Assembly (NCBI GenBank): GCA_017942025.1
Contig: JAGAVH010000056.1
Coordinates: forward strand, 1-33,484
Direction of reading: 5' to 3'
DNA from: Ruminiclostridium sp.
GTDB taxonomy: Bacteria; Bacillota; Clostridia; Oscillospirales; Ruminococcaceae
Length of the DNA stretch: 33,484 nucleotides
Shown in pieces: positions 24,218 through 32,341 of the stretch (position 1 is its first letter; each line of letters starts with the position of its first letter). The notes below the pieces were generated by a model. That model was not told where the DNA came from, did not search any database, and saw only the letters and a list, made by a program, of their open reading frames with translations. A program made the translations under genes and the position numbers.

Positions 24218-24960
24218 CCTACCTTTGACGCTATATAATCTGTTATTTTTTCTAAAAGCTCCTTGACCTTTCTTCTGCTGAGAGGTACGGTTTCACCGTT
24301 ATCAAGCTCCACATCAATGCGGTTTACGGATTTTATCTTTGAGATATTTACAACATAACCTCTGCACACCTCGAAAAAGCCCTTTTCAAGATATTTATCC
24401 TCTATCTTAGAAAGTCTTTTTCCGTATTTGCCGCACAAACGATATTGCTTTGAGCCTGTATTAAGGTACATTTTTCTGTTCAGACAGCTAAAATAAAAGA
24501 TGTCATCGACAGCTATACGGATAGATGAGTGTTCGCCGTTTTCCTCCGTTTCAAAAAGCTCATAATCAGGCTTGAACCTCTGAAATTCTCCTATAACCCG
24601 TATAAACTCCTTTTCCATATCTGACTTTTCCATATCCTTAGGCAAAAAAGCGTTTATGCGATAAGGAATGGTACTGTATATTTCTGATTTATAGGAGGTT
24701 ACAAAAAGCAGAAAAAAACTGCTGTCAAGGACTCTTAATTTCTGTGCTACCTCCTTACCGTTTATAACAGGCATATCTATATCAAGTATCACAACATCAC
24801 AGCCGTTTAACTGTTCAAAATCCTTTATAAGCACGTTGCCGTCGGTGTAGGTATATATATCAGCCATAACTCCGCTTCTGGCTACCGCAGACAAAAGCAC
24901 AGGCTTTAATGTATTTTCTATGTAATCCTCATTATCATCACAAAGTGCAAATTTTATCAT
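24214..24960 (-). CDS. LytTR-family response regulator (AgrA-like)
   Basis: This 248-residue regulator has an N-terminal receiver with acidic pair D8/D9 (CDDNEDY), phospho-acceptor D60 in VILDIDMPV and a conserved T/S and K further on (FVTSYKSEIY). From ~residue 140 a LytTR DNA-binding domain follows: VDDIFYFSCLNRKMYL, EVCRGYVVNISKIKSV and the terminal VPLSRRKVKEL. GGTGATG lies before the ATG. It is the first gene of a two-gene operon with the AgrC-like kinase. Two LytTR-like direct repeats (25032-25062) just beyond the -35 box suggest that it activates its own promoter. Confidence 0.92.
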   Translation of the reverse strand: MIKFALCDDNEDYIENTLKPVLLSAVARSGVMADIYTYTDGNVLIKDFEQLNGCDVVILDIDMPVINGKEVAQKLRVLDSSFFLLFVTSYKSEIYSTIPYRINAFLPKDMEKSDMEKEFIRVIGEFQRFKPDYELFETEENGEHSSIRIAVDDIFYFSCLNRKMYLNTGSKQYRLCGKYGKRLSKIEDKYLEKGFFEVCRGYVVNISKIKSVNRIDVELDNGETVPLSRRKVKELLEKITDYIASKVG

Positions 24961-24991
24961 TTCATCACCACTTTATATTTCCTTTAATATA

Positions 24992-25020
24992 AGTATAGCA
25001 CATTCAAAAAAACAGTTCAA
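24992..25020 (-). promoter_or_regulatory. Promoter of the two-component operon
   Basis: On the minus strand, TTGAAC (25020-25015), 17-bp spacer, TATACT (24997-24992), ~31 bp before the regulator ATG. Confidence 0.7.
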
Positions 25021-25031
25021 TATGCTTTTCT

Positions 25032-25062
25032 TACCACTCGGTATCAAAAATTGACCATTCAG
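25032..25062 (-). promoter_or_regulatory. Tandem LytTR-like binding sites
   Basis: taccactcgg (25032-25041) and gaccattcag (25053-25062) are imperfect direct repeats 21 bp apart, two helical turns. They lie 11 bp upstream of the -35 box of the AgrA-like gene. ACCATTCAG resembles the ACAnTTnAG half-site of ComE/AgrA-type regulators. The placement fits an activator. Confidence 0.5.
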
Positions 25063-25081
25063 TCACTTTGATGCAAAAAAA

Positions 25082-25110
25082 ATCCCGGAAAGCTTATTTT
25101 CCTTCCGGGA
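25082..25110 (-). terminator. Terminator of the isochorismatase-like gene
   Basis: tcccggaa pairs perfectly with ttccggga across a 12-nt loop. On the minus strand it is followed by a run of eight T (25075-25082 region), 12 bp past the stop. Confidence 0.85.
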
Positions 25111-25121
25111 ATGATATGATA

Positions 25122-25634
25122 TTACACGTAGCTTACGCCTGCTTTACCAAGCTTTTTTCGTGCCTTGTTTATTTTCTTTTGAGGAAAGACCGTTGCTGTT
25201 CCCTTACGGATAATTTCCGCCTTTATTCCTCGCTTTGCGGCACCTAATGCGGTAGAGGTCACACAACCGCACTCGTCAAGTCCGCAAAGGCAAAGAGAAT
25301 CGTACTCTTTTTCTCTTACCAGCTTCAGCAGTTCCTTGTTTGAAAGAGCGTCACCGAGAAGCTTATCAAACACGTAATCCGAAACTATATCAAGTCCGCC
25401 GTAAAGCTCCGCACCCTCCGTACCTGCCAGCGAATAGCCAAAAAGAAGACGATTTGTAGGTAAATTCTGAATAATATGGCGTATATATATGATATCACAG
25501 CCTTTTTCCTGATACTCTCGTATAAGCCCGTTTACATTTCCGACAAGCTCCTCTGTGTTATATGCAAAAATCGGTTTTCTCTTTTCGCAAAGATAATCGT
25601 TCTGCATATCGATTACTATAAGTGCCTTTTTCAT
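25122..25634 (-). CDS. Isochorismatase-family cysteine hydrolase
   Basis: This 170-residue hydrolase has the catalytic triad of the nicotinamidase/isochorismatase fold: D9 in VIDMQNDYL, K91 in VFDKLLGDAL and C124 in ECGCVTSTALGA. The family cleaves amide or vinyl-ether bonds of small molecules such as nicotinamide, N-carbamoyl compounds or isochorismate. The metal-binding DxHxxxH of true nicotinamidases is not visible, so pncA function is not assumed. It is a single-gene unit on the minus strand with a strong terminator and is divergent from cysK. Confidence 0.85.
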   Translation of the reverse strand: MKKALIVIDMQNDYLCEKRKPIFAYNTEELVGNVNGLIREYQEKGCDIIYIRHIIQNLPTNRLLFGYSLAGTEGAELYGGLDIVSDYVFDKLLGDALSNKELLKLVREKEYDSLCLCGLDECGCVTSTALGAAKRGIKAEIIRKGTATVFPQKKINKARKKLGKAGVSYV

Positions 25635-25797
25635 AACTTTACCCCTTCCTTTTTTAACACTAAATGTATTTTATTTACATTCCTTTCCGATTATAGCATT
25701 TATCTTATATCAAGTCAATACGCACATTGTAAATTATAAAGAGAAAAGTAACGTTTTTTTCGAAATTTTAATAAAATAAATATAACAGTTTTTTCTA

Positions 25798-25827
25798 TTG
25801 ACTTAAAGTATGGTTTTATGTTATTAT
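25798..25827 (+). promoter_or_regulatory. Probable promoter of the cysteine synthase gene
   Basis: TTGACT (25798-25803), 18-bp spacer, TATTAT (25822-25827), ~50 nt before the ATG at 25884. A small hairpin aaaccg/cggttt (25851-25858 area) follows in the leader. Confidence 0.6.
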
Positions 25828-25883
25828 ATAAGATGGCGTTCAAACCGCAGGTCGGTTTATACAGACGAAAGGACAAAAGACAT

Positions 25884-26816
25884 ATGATATATGACAATAT
25901 TTTAGAGGTTATAGGACACACTCCTCTTATCCGTCTCAACCGTATGGTTGATGAGGATAGTGCGGAGATACTCGTTAAATTTGAAGGACTCAATGTAGGC
26001 GGTTCAATAAAGACAAGAACTGCTTATAATATGATAACAGAGGCAGAAAAGCAGGGTATAATCAACAAGGATACGATTATTGTTGAGCCTACCAGCGGAA
26101 ATCAGGGTATAGGACTTGCACTTGTGGGTGCAGTAAAGGGTTATAAGACAATTATAATTATGCCCGACTCTGTAAGCTGCGAAAGAAGAATGCTGGTTCA
26201 GCACTACGGTGCAGAGGTTATACTCATCCACGATGCAGGAAATATCGGTGACTGCATAGACGAATGCTTAAAAACCGCAGAGAGAATGAGAGATGAAAAC
26301 CCCAACGTATATATCCCTCAGCAGTTTGAGAACAAAGCAAATCCCATGGTACATAAGTATCATACAGGTCTTGAAATTCTTGAGCAGGCAGGTAAGGAAA
26401 TCCACGGCTTCTGTTCAGGCTTCGGTACAGGCGGTACAATAAGCGGTATCGGTGAAACCTTAAAGGCGGTTTATCCTGATATTGAAATATGGGCGGTTGA
26501 ACCTGAAAACGCCGCAATCCTGGCAGGCGGTACTATAGGTACACACCTACAGATGGGTATCGGCGACGGTCTTATCCCCGGCAATCTGAATCTCAACATC
26601 TACAGCAATGTTTATATAGTATCTGACGAAGAGGCTATCCGTACAGCTAAGGATCTTGCAAGACTTGAAGGTATCATGTGCGGTATCTCCAGCGGTACAA
26701 ACGTAGCCGCCGCAAAACAGCTGGCAAAGAAGCTTGGCAAGGGCAAAACAGTAGTTGCGGTTCTTCCCGATACAGCAGAAAGATACTTCTCCACTCCCCT
26801 TTTTGACGGCGAATAA
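25884..26816 (+). CDS. cysK: Cysteine synthase (O-acetylserine sulfhydrylase)
   Basis: This 310-residue PLP enzyme makes cysteine from O-acetylserine and sulfide. It starts IGHTPLIRLNR. The PLP lysine is K43 in GGSIKTRTA, where most family members read SVKDR. The substrate loop is EPTSGNQGIGLA, the phosphate-binding loop GTGGTISG, and the C-terminal end ERYFSTPLF is diagnostic of cysteine synthase. I chose the ATG at 25884, preceded by GAAAGGA; an upstream in-frame start at 25818 lies inside the promoter region. Length is normal for the CysK/CysM group. It is followed by copy 2 of the structured repeat. Confidence 0.92.
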   Translation: MIYDNILEVIGHTPLIRLNRMVDEDSAEILVKFEGLNVGGSIKTRTAYNMITEAEKQGIINKDTIIVEPTSGNQGIGLALVGAVKGYKTIIIMPDSVSCERRMLVQHYGAEVILIHDAGNIGDCIDECLKTAERMRDENPNVYIPQQFENKANPMVHKYHTGLEILEQAGKEIHGFCSGFGTGGTISGIGETLKAVYPDIEIWAVEPENAAILAGGTIGTHLQMGIGDGLIPGNLNLNIYSNVYIVSDEEAIRTAKDLARLEGIMCGISSGTNVAAAKQLAKKLGKGKTVVAVLPDTAERYFSTPLFDGE

Positions 26817-26823
26817 AAATCAA

Positions 26824-26851
26824 GACCGTGTGAATGAAAATTCACACGGTC
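26824..26851 (+). terminator. Left bracketing hairpin of repeat copy 2; cysK terminator
   Basis: gaccgtgtgaat pairs perfectly with attcacacggtc around gaaa, 7 bp after the cysK stop, followed by ctttc. The same stem, with a different loop, recurs at 27190-27213. Confidence 0.75.
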
Positions 26852-26854
26852 TTT

Positions 26855-27188
26855 CAGCGTGTAGACAAAGTCTTGTCTACACGCTGTCAGACGATGAAAA
26901 ACGCACGTCAGCCATTGTTTTTGACCTATTCGGTCAAAAACGTCAACTGCTCCGTTGGTGTACGAACGGCAAGGATGCCGTAAAGCGAACACCAAAAGTG
27001 CATCACGATGATGCACAACAAAGTGTTCGCATAAGGTACGGTAAGCGTCAGTTGACAAAGTAAGCAAAAATGCTTTAGGGAAGCCGTTTTCGGCTTCCCT
27101 AAACTTTTTTGTATCACATATTTATATGCTCGTAAGACAAGTACAAAATTTTACGCATTTTTGCGGTGCGTGAGTTTGTCTTCGGTCT
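26855..27188 (+). repeat. Structured intergenic repeat, copy 2 (long form)
   Basis: This 334-bp element shares both ends with copy 1 and has ~100 extra bp in the middle. Visible structures are: 14-bp palindrome (26855-26886); gtttttgacc/ggtcaaaaac hairpin (26917-26941); gtcaactg (26942-26949) pairing with cagttgac (27049-27056) around two arms, ttggtgt/acaccaa with inner cggca/tgccg (26955-26995) and gtgcatca/tgatgcac (26998-27016); then the terminator-like hairpin (27074-27103) with a T-run. It lies between convergent cysK and the 5'-nucleotidase gene. No coding potential. Confidence 0.88.
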
Positions 27189-27189
27189 G

Positions 27190-27213
27190 AGACCGTGTGA
27201 TTATTCACACGGT
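27190..27213 (-). terminator. Right bracketing hairpin of repeat copy 2; 5'-nucleotidase terminator
   Basis: gaccgtgtga pairs perfectly with tcacacggtc around ttat, 7 bp beyond the end of the minus-strand gene at 27221, with A/T-rich sequence on the gene side. The stem is shared with 26824-26851. Confidence 0.75.
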
Positions 27214-27220
27214 CCTTTAT

Positions 27221-29077
27221 TTATCTTCTTTTATTTTTAAGGGAAATTGCCGCTAAGCCTGTAACCAGAGCTGTAATAATAACTGTATCAAAGGACACAT
27301 TTACACCTGTGGGAGGATTTACGGGAGTGCTGTCACCGGGGATGCTTTCATCCTTATCATCCTCGGTATCCTCAGGCTCCTCAGGTACTTCCGTACTTTC
27401 GCCGGGTACATTTTCATCCTCGGGCTTACCACTAGTGAAGGTGATTCTGCCTATGCCGTAAGGGTTGTCATAGCCTGTACCTGCCTTAATAGTGCCGCCG
27501 AGTGTTTCCGTTATGTACTTTATGATAACCTGATAGTCGCTCATTATCTCATCAAGAACAAGCTCGGCGTCATCAAGCATTGTATATCCGCCGCCGCCGG
27601 ACTTCAGCATATAGTTGTGGGAGGCGAGGGTATATTTCTTTTCCATATCTATTTCTTCGCCGTTTATCTTTATATCATAAACTCTGCGCTCACCGTCGAT
27701 CTTTATAAAGGTTCCGCCCTCATCCGTCACAACAGGAGAGGGTATGCTTGTATCAACTCTGAAGGTAACACCCGAAACCTGAAGGAAGGAGCCATCCTCT
27801 TCTATTTCCGCAAGTCTCATTCCGTGTTCAAGGGCATCAGCTATCTGCTGTCCCGTAACCTTCTTCATACAAAGCATATTACCAAAGGGATGAACGTTAA
27901 TGATATCCATATAGGTAACGTCACCCTTTTTGATGTTTTCTCTGATACCGCCACCGTTTACAAAGGCAACGTCAGCCCCCGTAACCGCTCTGTATGCGTC
28001 TGCGCATAAGTCGCCGAGGTTTGTTTCTTGTCTGCGTATAAGTCTGTCGCCGGTTTCAGGGTCGTATATCACAAGGTCAACCTCGCTGTTTGCGACTACC
28101 TTGCCGAATTCTTTATCAAGCTCCTCGTAAATTGAATCAACATACGCCTTTGTATCTGCGTCCTCTTCATCTATGGAGTTTATAAGCTTACTTGCGATAC
28201 CGCTGTCTGATACTGTGACCTGTGCAATATTCTGAAGCTTTGTTCCTGTAGAGGTAAGAAGAACGGTATCTCCGTCTTTGTTCACAAATTCCTTTTCGTT
28301 GACTGTGAGATGTGCGTGAGCATCAAGATAGAAATCGATGCCGTTTGTATTTTTGATTATTGCGGTGGCATCCCAGTTGTCAAGTCCCTCTCCGTAGCCT
28401 GTATGAGCAACAGCAATTACATAATCAGCGCCCTCTGATTTTGCAGAATCTACCGCAGTCTGTACAGCCTCATATAAATCCATTCCCTCATTATCACCTG
28501 AAAAGCCGTAGATGAATTTTCCGTTTTCATCCTTAAAGTATGCAGGTGTTGAGGAGGTAATAGTATAGGGAGTTGTGATACCTACAAAGGCAATATCAAT
28601 ATCATCTGCTGTTATCATCTTATAAGGAGGCAGTACAAGCTCGTCTGTTCTTAAATCCTTAAAATTGCAGGAGATGTAATCAAGGGTGCTGTTTTCAGCA
28701 ATAGACAGAAACTGCTCCATGCCGAAGTCAAACTCATGGTTACCCGGTATGCAGACATCATAGCCGACATACTCCATAATATCCACTACAAATTCGCCGT
28801 CGGACACAGCGCCTATAAGACCTCCCTGAATAGCGTCGCCGCCATCTACAAGGATAACAGTTTTGCCTTCCTCTTCAAGTGCCTTTTTTTGTGCTACAAG
28901 CGAAGAAAACCCAAGAACGCCTTCTTCCTTCTGACAAGCATTGTGAATATCGTTGGTATAAAGAATAACTATACTGTCATCCTTCTGCACGTTTTCCTCC
29001 GCAAAGGCAGGAATAACCGTAGCAAACGCCATAGCAGAAGAGACAACAAGGGATAAAAGCTTATTAAATATCTTCAT
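27221..29077 (-). CDS. Secreted 5'-nucleotidase / 2',3'-cyclic phosphodiesterase family protein
   Basis: This 618-residue protein has a signal peptide (residues 1-~26, ending PAFAEE). The metallophosphatase domain has YTNDIHN, LVDGGDAIQG, GNHEFDFG, VAHTGYG and DAHAHLTV, the dimetal site residues. The 5'-nucleotidase C-terminal domain has ETNLGDLCADAYR and FVNGGGIREN, and a substrate-binding HNYMLKSGGGGYTML. An acidic, proline-rich linker then leads to NPPTG, a hydrophobic helix and KNKRR, the layout of a sortase sorting signal. It probably dephosphorylates extracellular nucleotides at the cell surface for nucleoside and phosphate salvage. It stands alone, with a copy of the structured repeat downstream. 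Confidence 0.92.
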   Translation of the reverse strand: MKIFNKLLSLVVSSAMAFATVIPAFAEENVQKDDSIVILYTNDIHNACQKEEGVLGFSSLVAQKKALEEEGKTVILVDGGDAIQGGLIGAVSDGEFVVDIMEYVGYDVCIPGNHEFDFGMEQFLSIAENSTLDYISCNFKDLRTDELVLPPYKMITADDIDIAFVGITTPYTITSSTPAYFKDENGKFIYGFSGDNEGMDLYEAVQTAVDSAKSEGADYVIAVAHTGYGEGLDNWDATAIIKNTNGIDFYLDAHAHLTVNEKEFVNKDGDTVLLTSTGTKLQNIAQVTVSDSGIASKLINSIDEEDADTKAYVDSIYEELDKEFGKVVANSEVDLVIYDPETGDRLIRRQETNLGDLCADAYRAVTGADVAFVNGGGIRENIKKGDVTYMDIINVHPFGNMLCMKKVTGQQIADALEHGMRLAEIEEDGSFLQVSGVTFRVDTSIPSPVVTDEGGTFIKIDGERRVYDIKINGEEIDMEKKYTLASHNYMLKSGGGGYTMLDDAELVLDEIMSDYQVIIKYITETLGGTIKAGTGYDNPYGIGRITFTSGKPEDENVPGESTEVPEEPEDTEDDKDESIPGDSTPVNPPTGVNVSFDTVIITALVTGLAAISLKNKRR

Positions 29078-29195
29078 ATTAAAAATCCTTTCCTGTTATT
29101 TATATTTATTCTAGCATATTTTTCTCGTTTTTTCCAGCATAAATTTTATCTTTTTATCAGAAAGCGTACAAAATTGTTATATAAGTTAAAAATCC

Positions 29196-29224
29196 TTGTA
29201 AAGTAGAAAAAAATGTGATATAAT
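29196..29224 (+). promoter_or_regulatory. Promoter of the FGGY kinase operon
   Basis: TTGTAA (29196-29201), 17-bp spacer, TATAAT (29219-29224); start near 29231, ~35 nt before the ATG at 29265. Confidence 0.75.
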
Positions 29225-29264
29225 TTATATAAATTCAACTCTATTGACATTACGGAGAATTATC

Positions 29265-30854
29265 ATGGATATAAAAGAAGCTATTATAAACGGCAAAACC
29301 TCACTAGGCATTGAGCTTGGCTCTACAAGAATAAAGGCTGTACTTGTTGACGGCACAAACTCCCCTATTGCGCAGGGCTCTCACTCCTGGGAGAATGAGC
29401 TGAAGGATGGAATATGGACTTATTCGCTTGACAGCATACACAGCGGTATCAGAAGCTGTTACGCTTCGCTCATTGCAGACATAAAGAAAAAATATGATGT
29501 TGTCCCTGAAACCTTCGGTTCTATCGGCGTAAGTGCGATGATGCACGGATATATGGCTTTTGACAACAACTGGACACTTCTCACTCCCTTCAGGACCTGG
29601 AGAAATACAATCACGGGAGAAGCTTCAAAGGAGCTTACTGAGCTCTTCAACTTTCCTATTCCACAAAGATGGAGTATTGCTCATCTTTATCAGTCTGTAC
29701 TTGAAAATCAGGCACATTTAAAGGATATAAAGCATCTCACCACACTTGCAGGATATATCCACTACAGACTGACAGGAGAAAACGTTCTTGGTGTAGGTGA
29801 AGCATCGGGTATGTTCCCTATAGATAGCAACACACTTACATATGACAGTGCAATGGCAGAAAAGTTTGATAAGAAAGCAGCAGAAAAAGGCTTTGACAAA
29901 GCACTTCTTTCTCTTCTTCCTTCTGTTCTTTCCGCAGGAGAAAACGCAGGTATGCTGACCGAAGATGGTGCTTCTTTCCTTGACGAAAGCGGCACACTTA
30001 AAGGCGGTATTCCCATGTGCCCTCCCGAGGGTGACGCAGGTACGGGTATGACCGCCACAAACAGCATCACCCCTGCAACAGGTAATGTATCCGCAGGCAC
30101 ATCGGTATTTGCTATGGTGGTACTTGAAAAGCCTTTATCAAAAGCCTACGGTGAAATAGACGTGGTGACCACTCCAACAGGCGAAGCGGTTGCTATGGTG
30201 CATTGCAACAACTGTACCTCAGAGCTTAATGCATGGGTAAATATATTCAGAGAGTTTTCTCAGCTTACAAGAAACAATATAAGCGATGCCGAACTTTACA
30301 ACACACTTTTCAACGTTGCTATGAAGGGTGATAAGGACTGCGGAAAGCTCCTTGCCTACAACTATCTTTCAGGTGAACACGTAACCGGCTTTGACGAGGG
30401 CAGACCGATGCTGGTTCGTACCCCTGACAGCAATTTCACTCTTGCAAATCTCATGAGAACAGAGCTTTATACCGCACTCGGTGCATTAAAAACGGGACTT
30501 GACATTCTGCTGAAGAAGGAGAGCGTCAGGGTTGAAAGTATAACAGGTCACGGCGGTTTTTTCAAGACTGAAAACGTCGGTCAGAGCATTTTAGCGGCGG
30601 CTGTAAACGCTCCTGTTTCGGTTATGACAACAGCAGGCGAAGGCGGTGCCTGGGGAATGGCTATCCTCGCATCCTATATGATAAACAAGGATAATGACGA
30701 AAAGCTCAGCGACTATCTTAACAGCAAGGTTTTCGCAAACGCCGAAATAAAGACGCTTGCTCCCGATAAGACAGATACAGAGGGCTTTGAAGAGTTTATG
30801 GAGCGCTATACAAAGGGCCTTGCTATAGAAAGAGCGGCAATAGAAAATCTATGA
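29265..30854 (+). CDS. FGGY-family carbohydrate kinase
   Basis: This 529-residue sugar kinase has two actin-like domains. The N-terminal phosphate loop is [18 protein letters not shown]. The second domain has the ATP loop [13 protein letters not shown] and ends with [14 protein letters not shown], as in xylulokinase and ribulokinase relatives. The MMHGYMAFD and FRTWRNT segments match the xylulokinase substrate region only loosely, so the sugar cannot be fixed. I chose the ATG at 29265 (ACGGAGA upstream). The stop overlaps the next gene's start (ATGA), so the two are translationally coupled. Confidence 0.85.
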   Translation: MDIKEAIINGKTSLGIELGSTRIKAVLVDGTNSPIAQGSHSWENELKDGIWTYSLDSIHSGIRSCYASLIADIKKKYDVVPETFGSIGVSAMMHGYMAFDNNWTLLTPFRTWRNTITGEASKELTELFNFPIPQRWSIAHLYQSVLENQAHLKDIKHLTTLAGYIHYRLTGENVLGVGEASGMFPIDSNTLTYDSAMAEKFDKKAAEKGFDKALLSLLPSVLSAGENAGMLTEDGASFLDESGTLKGGIPMCPPEGDAGTGMTATNSITPATGNVSAGTSVFAMVVLEKPLSKAYGEIDVVTTPTGEAVAMVHCNNCTSELNAWVNIFREFSQLTRNNISDAELYNTLFNVAMKGDKDCGKLLAYNYLSGEHVTGFDEGRPMLVRTPDSNFTLANLMRTELYTALGALKTGLDILLKKESVRVESITGHGGFFKTENVGQSILAAAVNAPVSVMTTAGEGGAWGMAILASYMINKDNDEKLSDYLNSKVFANAEIKTLAPDKTDTEGFEEFMERYTKGLAIERAAIENL

Positions 30855-31429
30855 CGACGGTATATTTTGTAAGGCACGCCCAGTCCGACAGATTCACGCA
30901 GGACGACAGAACAAGACCTCTCACAGCAGAGGGACTTTCCGATACGGTAAAAATTACAGAGGCGCTTTCGGATAAGGGTATAACCCATATCATTTCAAGC
31001 CCCTACAAAAGAACAATCCAGACAGTTACCGACCTTTCTGAAAAGCTCGGACTTCCTATAGAAACAAACGAGGATTTAAGGGAAAGAAATGCAGGCAAAT
31101 GGCACGGAGAAAATTTCAAGGATTTTATAAAAGCGCAATGGGCGGATTTTGACTACCACATTCTGGACGGCGAATGTCTTAATGAGGTGCAAGCCCGTAA
31201 TATAAAGGCGTTACACTATTATCTTGACAAGTACGATGGCGAAAAGATTGCTGTTGCCACTCACGGAACGGCATTAAGCACAATAATAAACAACTACTAT
31301 CCCGATTTCAATTTTGATAGCTTTATGCGGATAATCGATTATATGCCCTATGTTGTAAAAATCGAGTTTGATGATAAAAAGGCACTCAGCCTTGAAGAAA
31401 TACTTATTATAGAAAAGGAGTACAAATAA
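30851..31429 (+). CDS. Histidine phosphatase (phosphoglycerate mutase-like) family protein
   Basis: This 192-residue enzyme has phospho-acceptor H9 in [27 protein letters not shown] and the second catalytic histidine in ATHGTALS. It is too divergent to be the glycolytic mutase; such proteins usually dephosphorylate sugars or small metabolites. Coupling to an FGGY kinase (4-nt overlap) suggests it removes or balances a phosphorylated sugar from the same pathway, which is inference. Its stop overlaps the next ATG (TAATG). Confidence 0.85.
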   Translation: MTTVYFVRHAQSDRFTQDDRTRPLTAEGLSDTVKITEALSDKGITHIISSPYKRTIQTVTDLSEKLGLPIETNEDLRERNAGKWHGENFKDFIKAQWADFDYHILDGECLNEVQARNIKALHYYLDKYDGEKIAVATHGTALSTIINNYYPDFNFDSFMRIIDYMPYVVKIEFDDKKALSLEEILIIEKEYK

Positions 31430-32079
31430 TGGCTTCACGTCTTATGCATTTATATGTAGGCAAGCTACTTGCCGATAAGCTTGATATCCAGGATAAAAAC
31501 AGATTCTTATGTGGTATTCTTCTGCCTGACGCATATCTTTCAGGCGACAAGACTGATTATAATACCCATTATGTTAATCTGAGCAATGATCACAAAACAA
31601 TGGATTTCGGTAAATTCTTTGAAGAATACAAGGAAAAGATTCTGACAGACGAGCTGTACCTTGGCTACTACCTCCATCTTGTGCAGGACTGTGCCTACAG
31701 ACAGTTCATCTACTATGCTCTTGACCTTCTGAAGCTACGTGGAAATCCTGATTTTCTTGATAAGCTGTATGCAGACTTCCATAGTCTTAACGCCTATATC
31801 TACGGTAAGGCAGGAAAATTCACACTTACAATTCCTGATAATTTTGAAAATGAAGAAATAAACAAGCTCTGTCCCTTCCAGCTGGAAGAATTTTTTACAA
31901 AGCTTGAAAATGACTATCTCGATACTCCTGCTTCGGAGCATAATTATATCTCCCCGAAAATCTGCGAGGAGTATTTTACAAGATGCTTAAAGAGCTGTAT
32001 TGAAGAATACGAAAACATTAAAGCTGATAAAATTCCCAATGCATGGAAATACTGCTGGAGAAATCAGCTGACAATGTAA
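31429..32079 (+). CDS. Zinc-dependent phospholipase C-like protein
   Basis: This 216-residue protein has the small zinc-dependent phospholipase C / S1-P1-like layout: H7 near the start (RLMHLYVGK), GILLPDAY, a THY motif and GYYLHLVQDCAYR, which supply His/Asp metal ligands. There is no signal peptide, unlike secreted bacterial PLCs, so it is intracellular and its substrate is unknown. It is the third gene of a tightly coupled operon with a sugar kinase and a phosphatase, which argues for metabolic rather than toxic activity. Confidence 0.7.
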   Translation: MASRLMHLYVGKLLADKLDIQDKNRFLCGILLPDAYLSGDKTDYNTHYVNLSNDHKTMDFGKFFEEYKEKILTDELYLGYYLHLVQDCAYRQFIYYALDLLKLRGNPDFLDKLYADFHSLNAYIYGKAGKFTLTIPDNFENEEINKLCPFQLEEFFTKLENDYLDTPASEHNYISPKICEEYFTRCLKSCIEEYENIKADKIPNAWKYCWRNQLTM

Positions 32080-32094
32080 AGGAACAATAAAGGA

Positions 32095-32255
32095 TAACAA
32101 GGTTATTCACGGAAGCCTGTGAAAATCAGGCACGAGCCCGTCGCCGTGATGTACAATATTTTCAGCCTACCGTCAGCCGTAATGACGGGAAACAGCCATT
32201 GGATTTTTCTGAGAAGGCGGTTGAAAGGTACCAAGTCGGAATACCTGGATAGCTT
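32095..32255 (+). promoter_or_regulatory. Cobalamin riboswitch
   Basis: The conserved pieces appear in order: GGAAGCC (32111-32117) with its hairpin partner and GCACGAGCCCGTCGCCGTGAT, GCCATTGG...GAGAAGGCGG (32195-32220), and the B12 box AAGTCGGAATACCTG (32233-32247). The region to 32341 (cctctg...gtgagg) holds the expression platform; no long T-run is seen, so control may be translational. It controls the DUF4430 lipoprotein and ECF S-component genes, which should be off when cobalamin is plentiful. Confidence 0.93.
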
Positions 32256-32341
32256 TTAAAAGTCCTCTGTAACAGCGAGTGCCTGTGAGGATGGTTATAT
32301 ATTAAAAATATGGTCAATCCATAACGAAAGGAAAAATTAAA

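Noticed and set aside
26612-27067. Minus-strand frame spanning the cysK end and repeat copy 2
   Set aside because: It crosses the cysK terminator and several palindromes, and its sequence has no protein-like pattern.
32060-32095. Separate promoter for the cobalamin riboswitch transcript
   Set aside because: CTGACA is present near 32068 but no -10 box at proper spacing; read-through from the upstream operon is equally possible.
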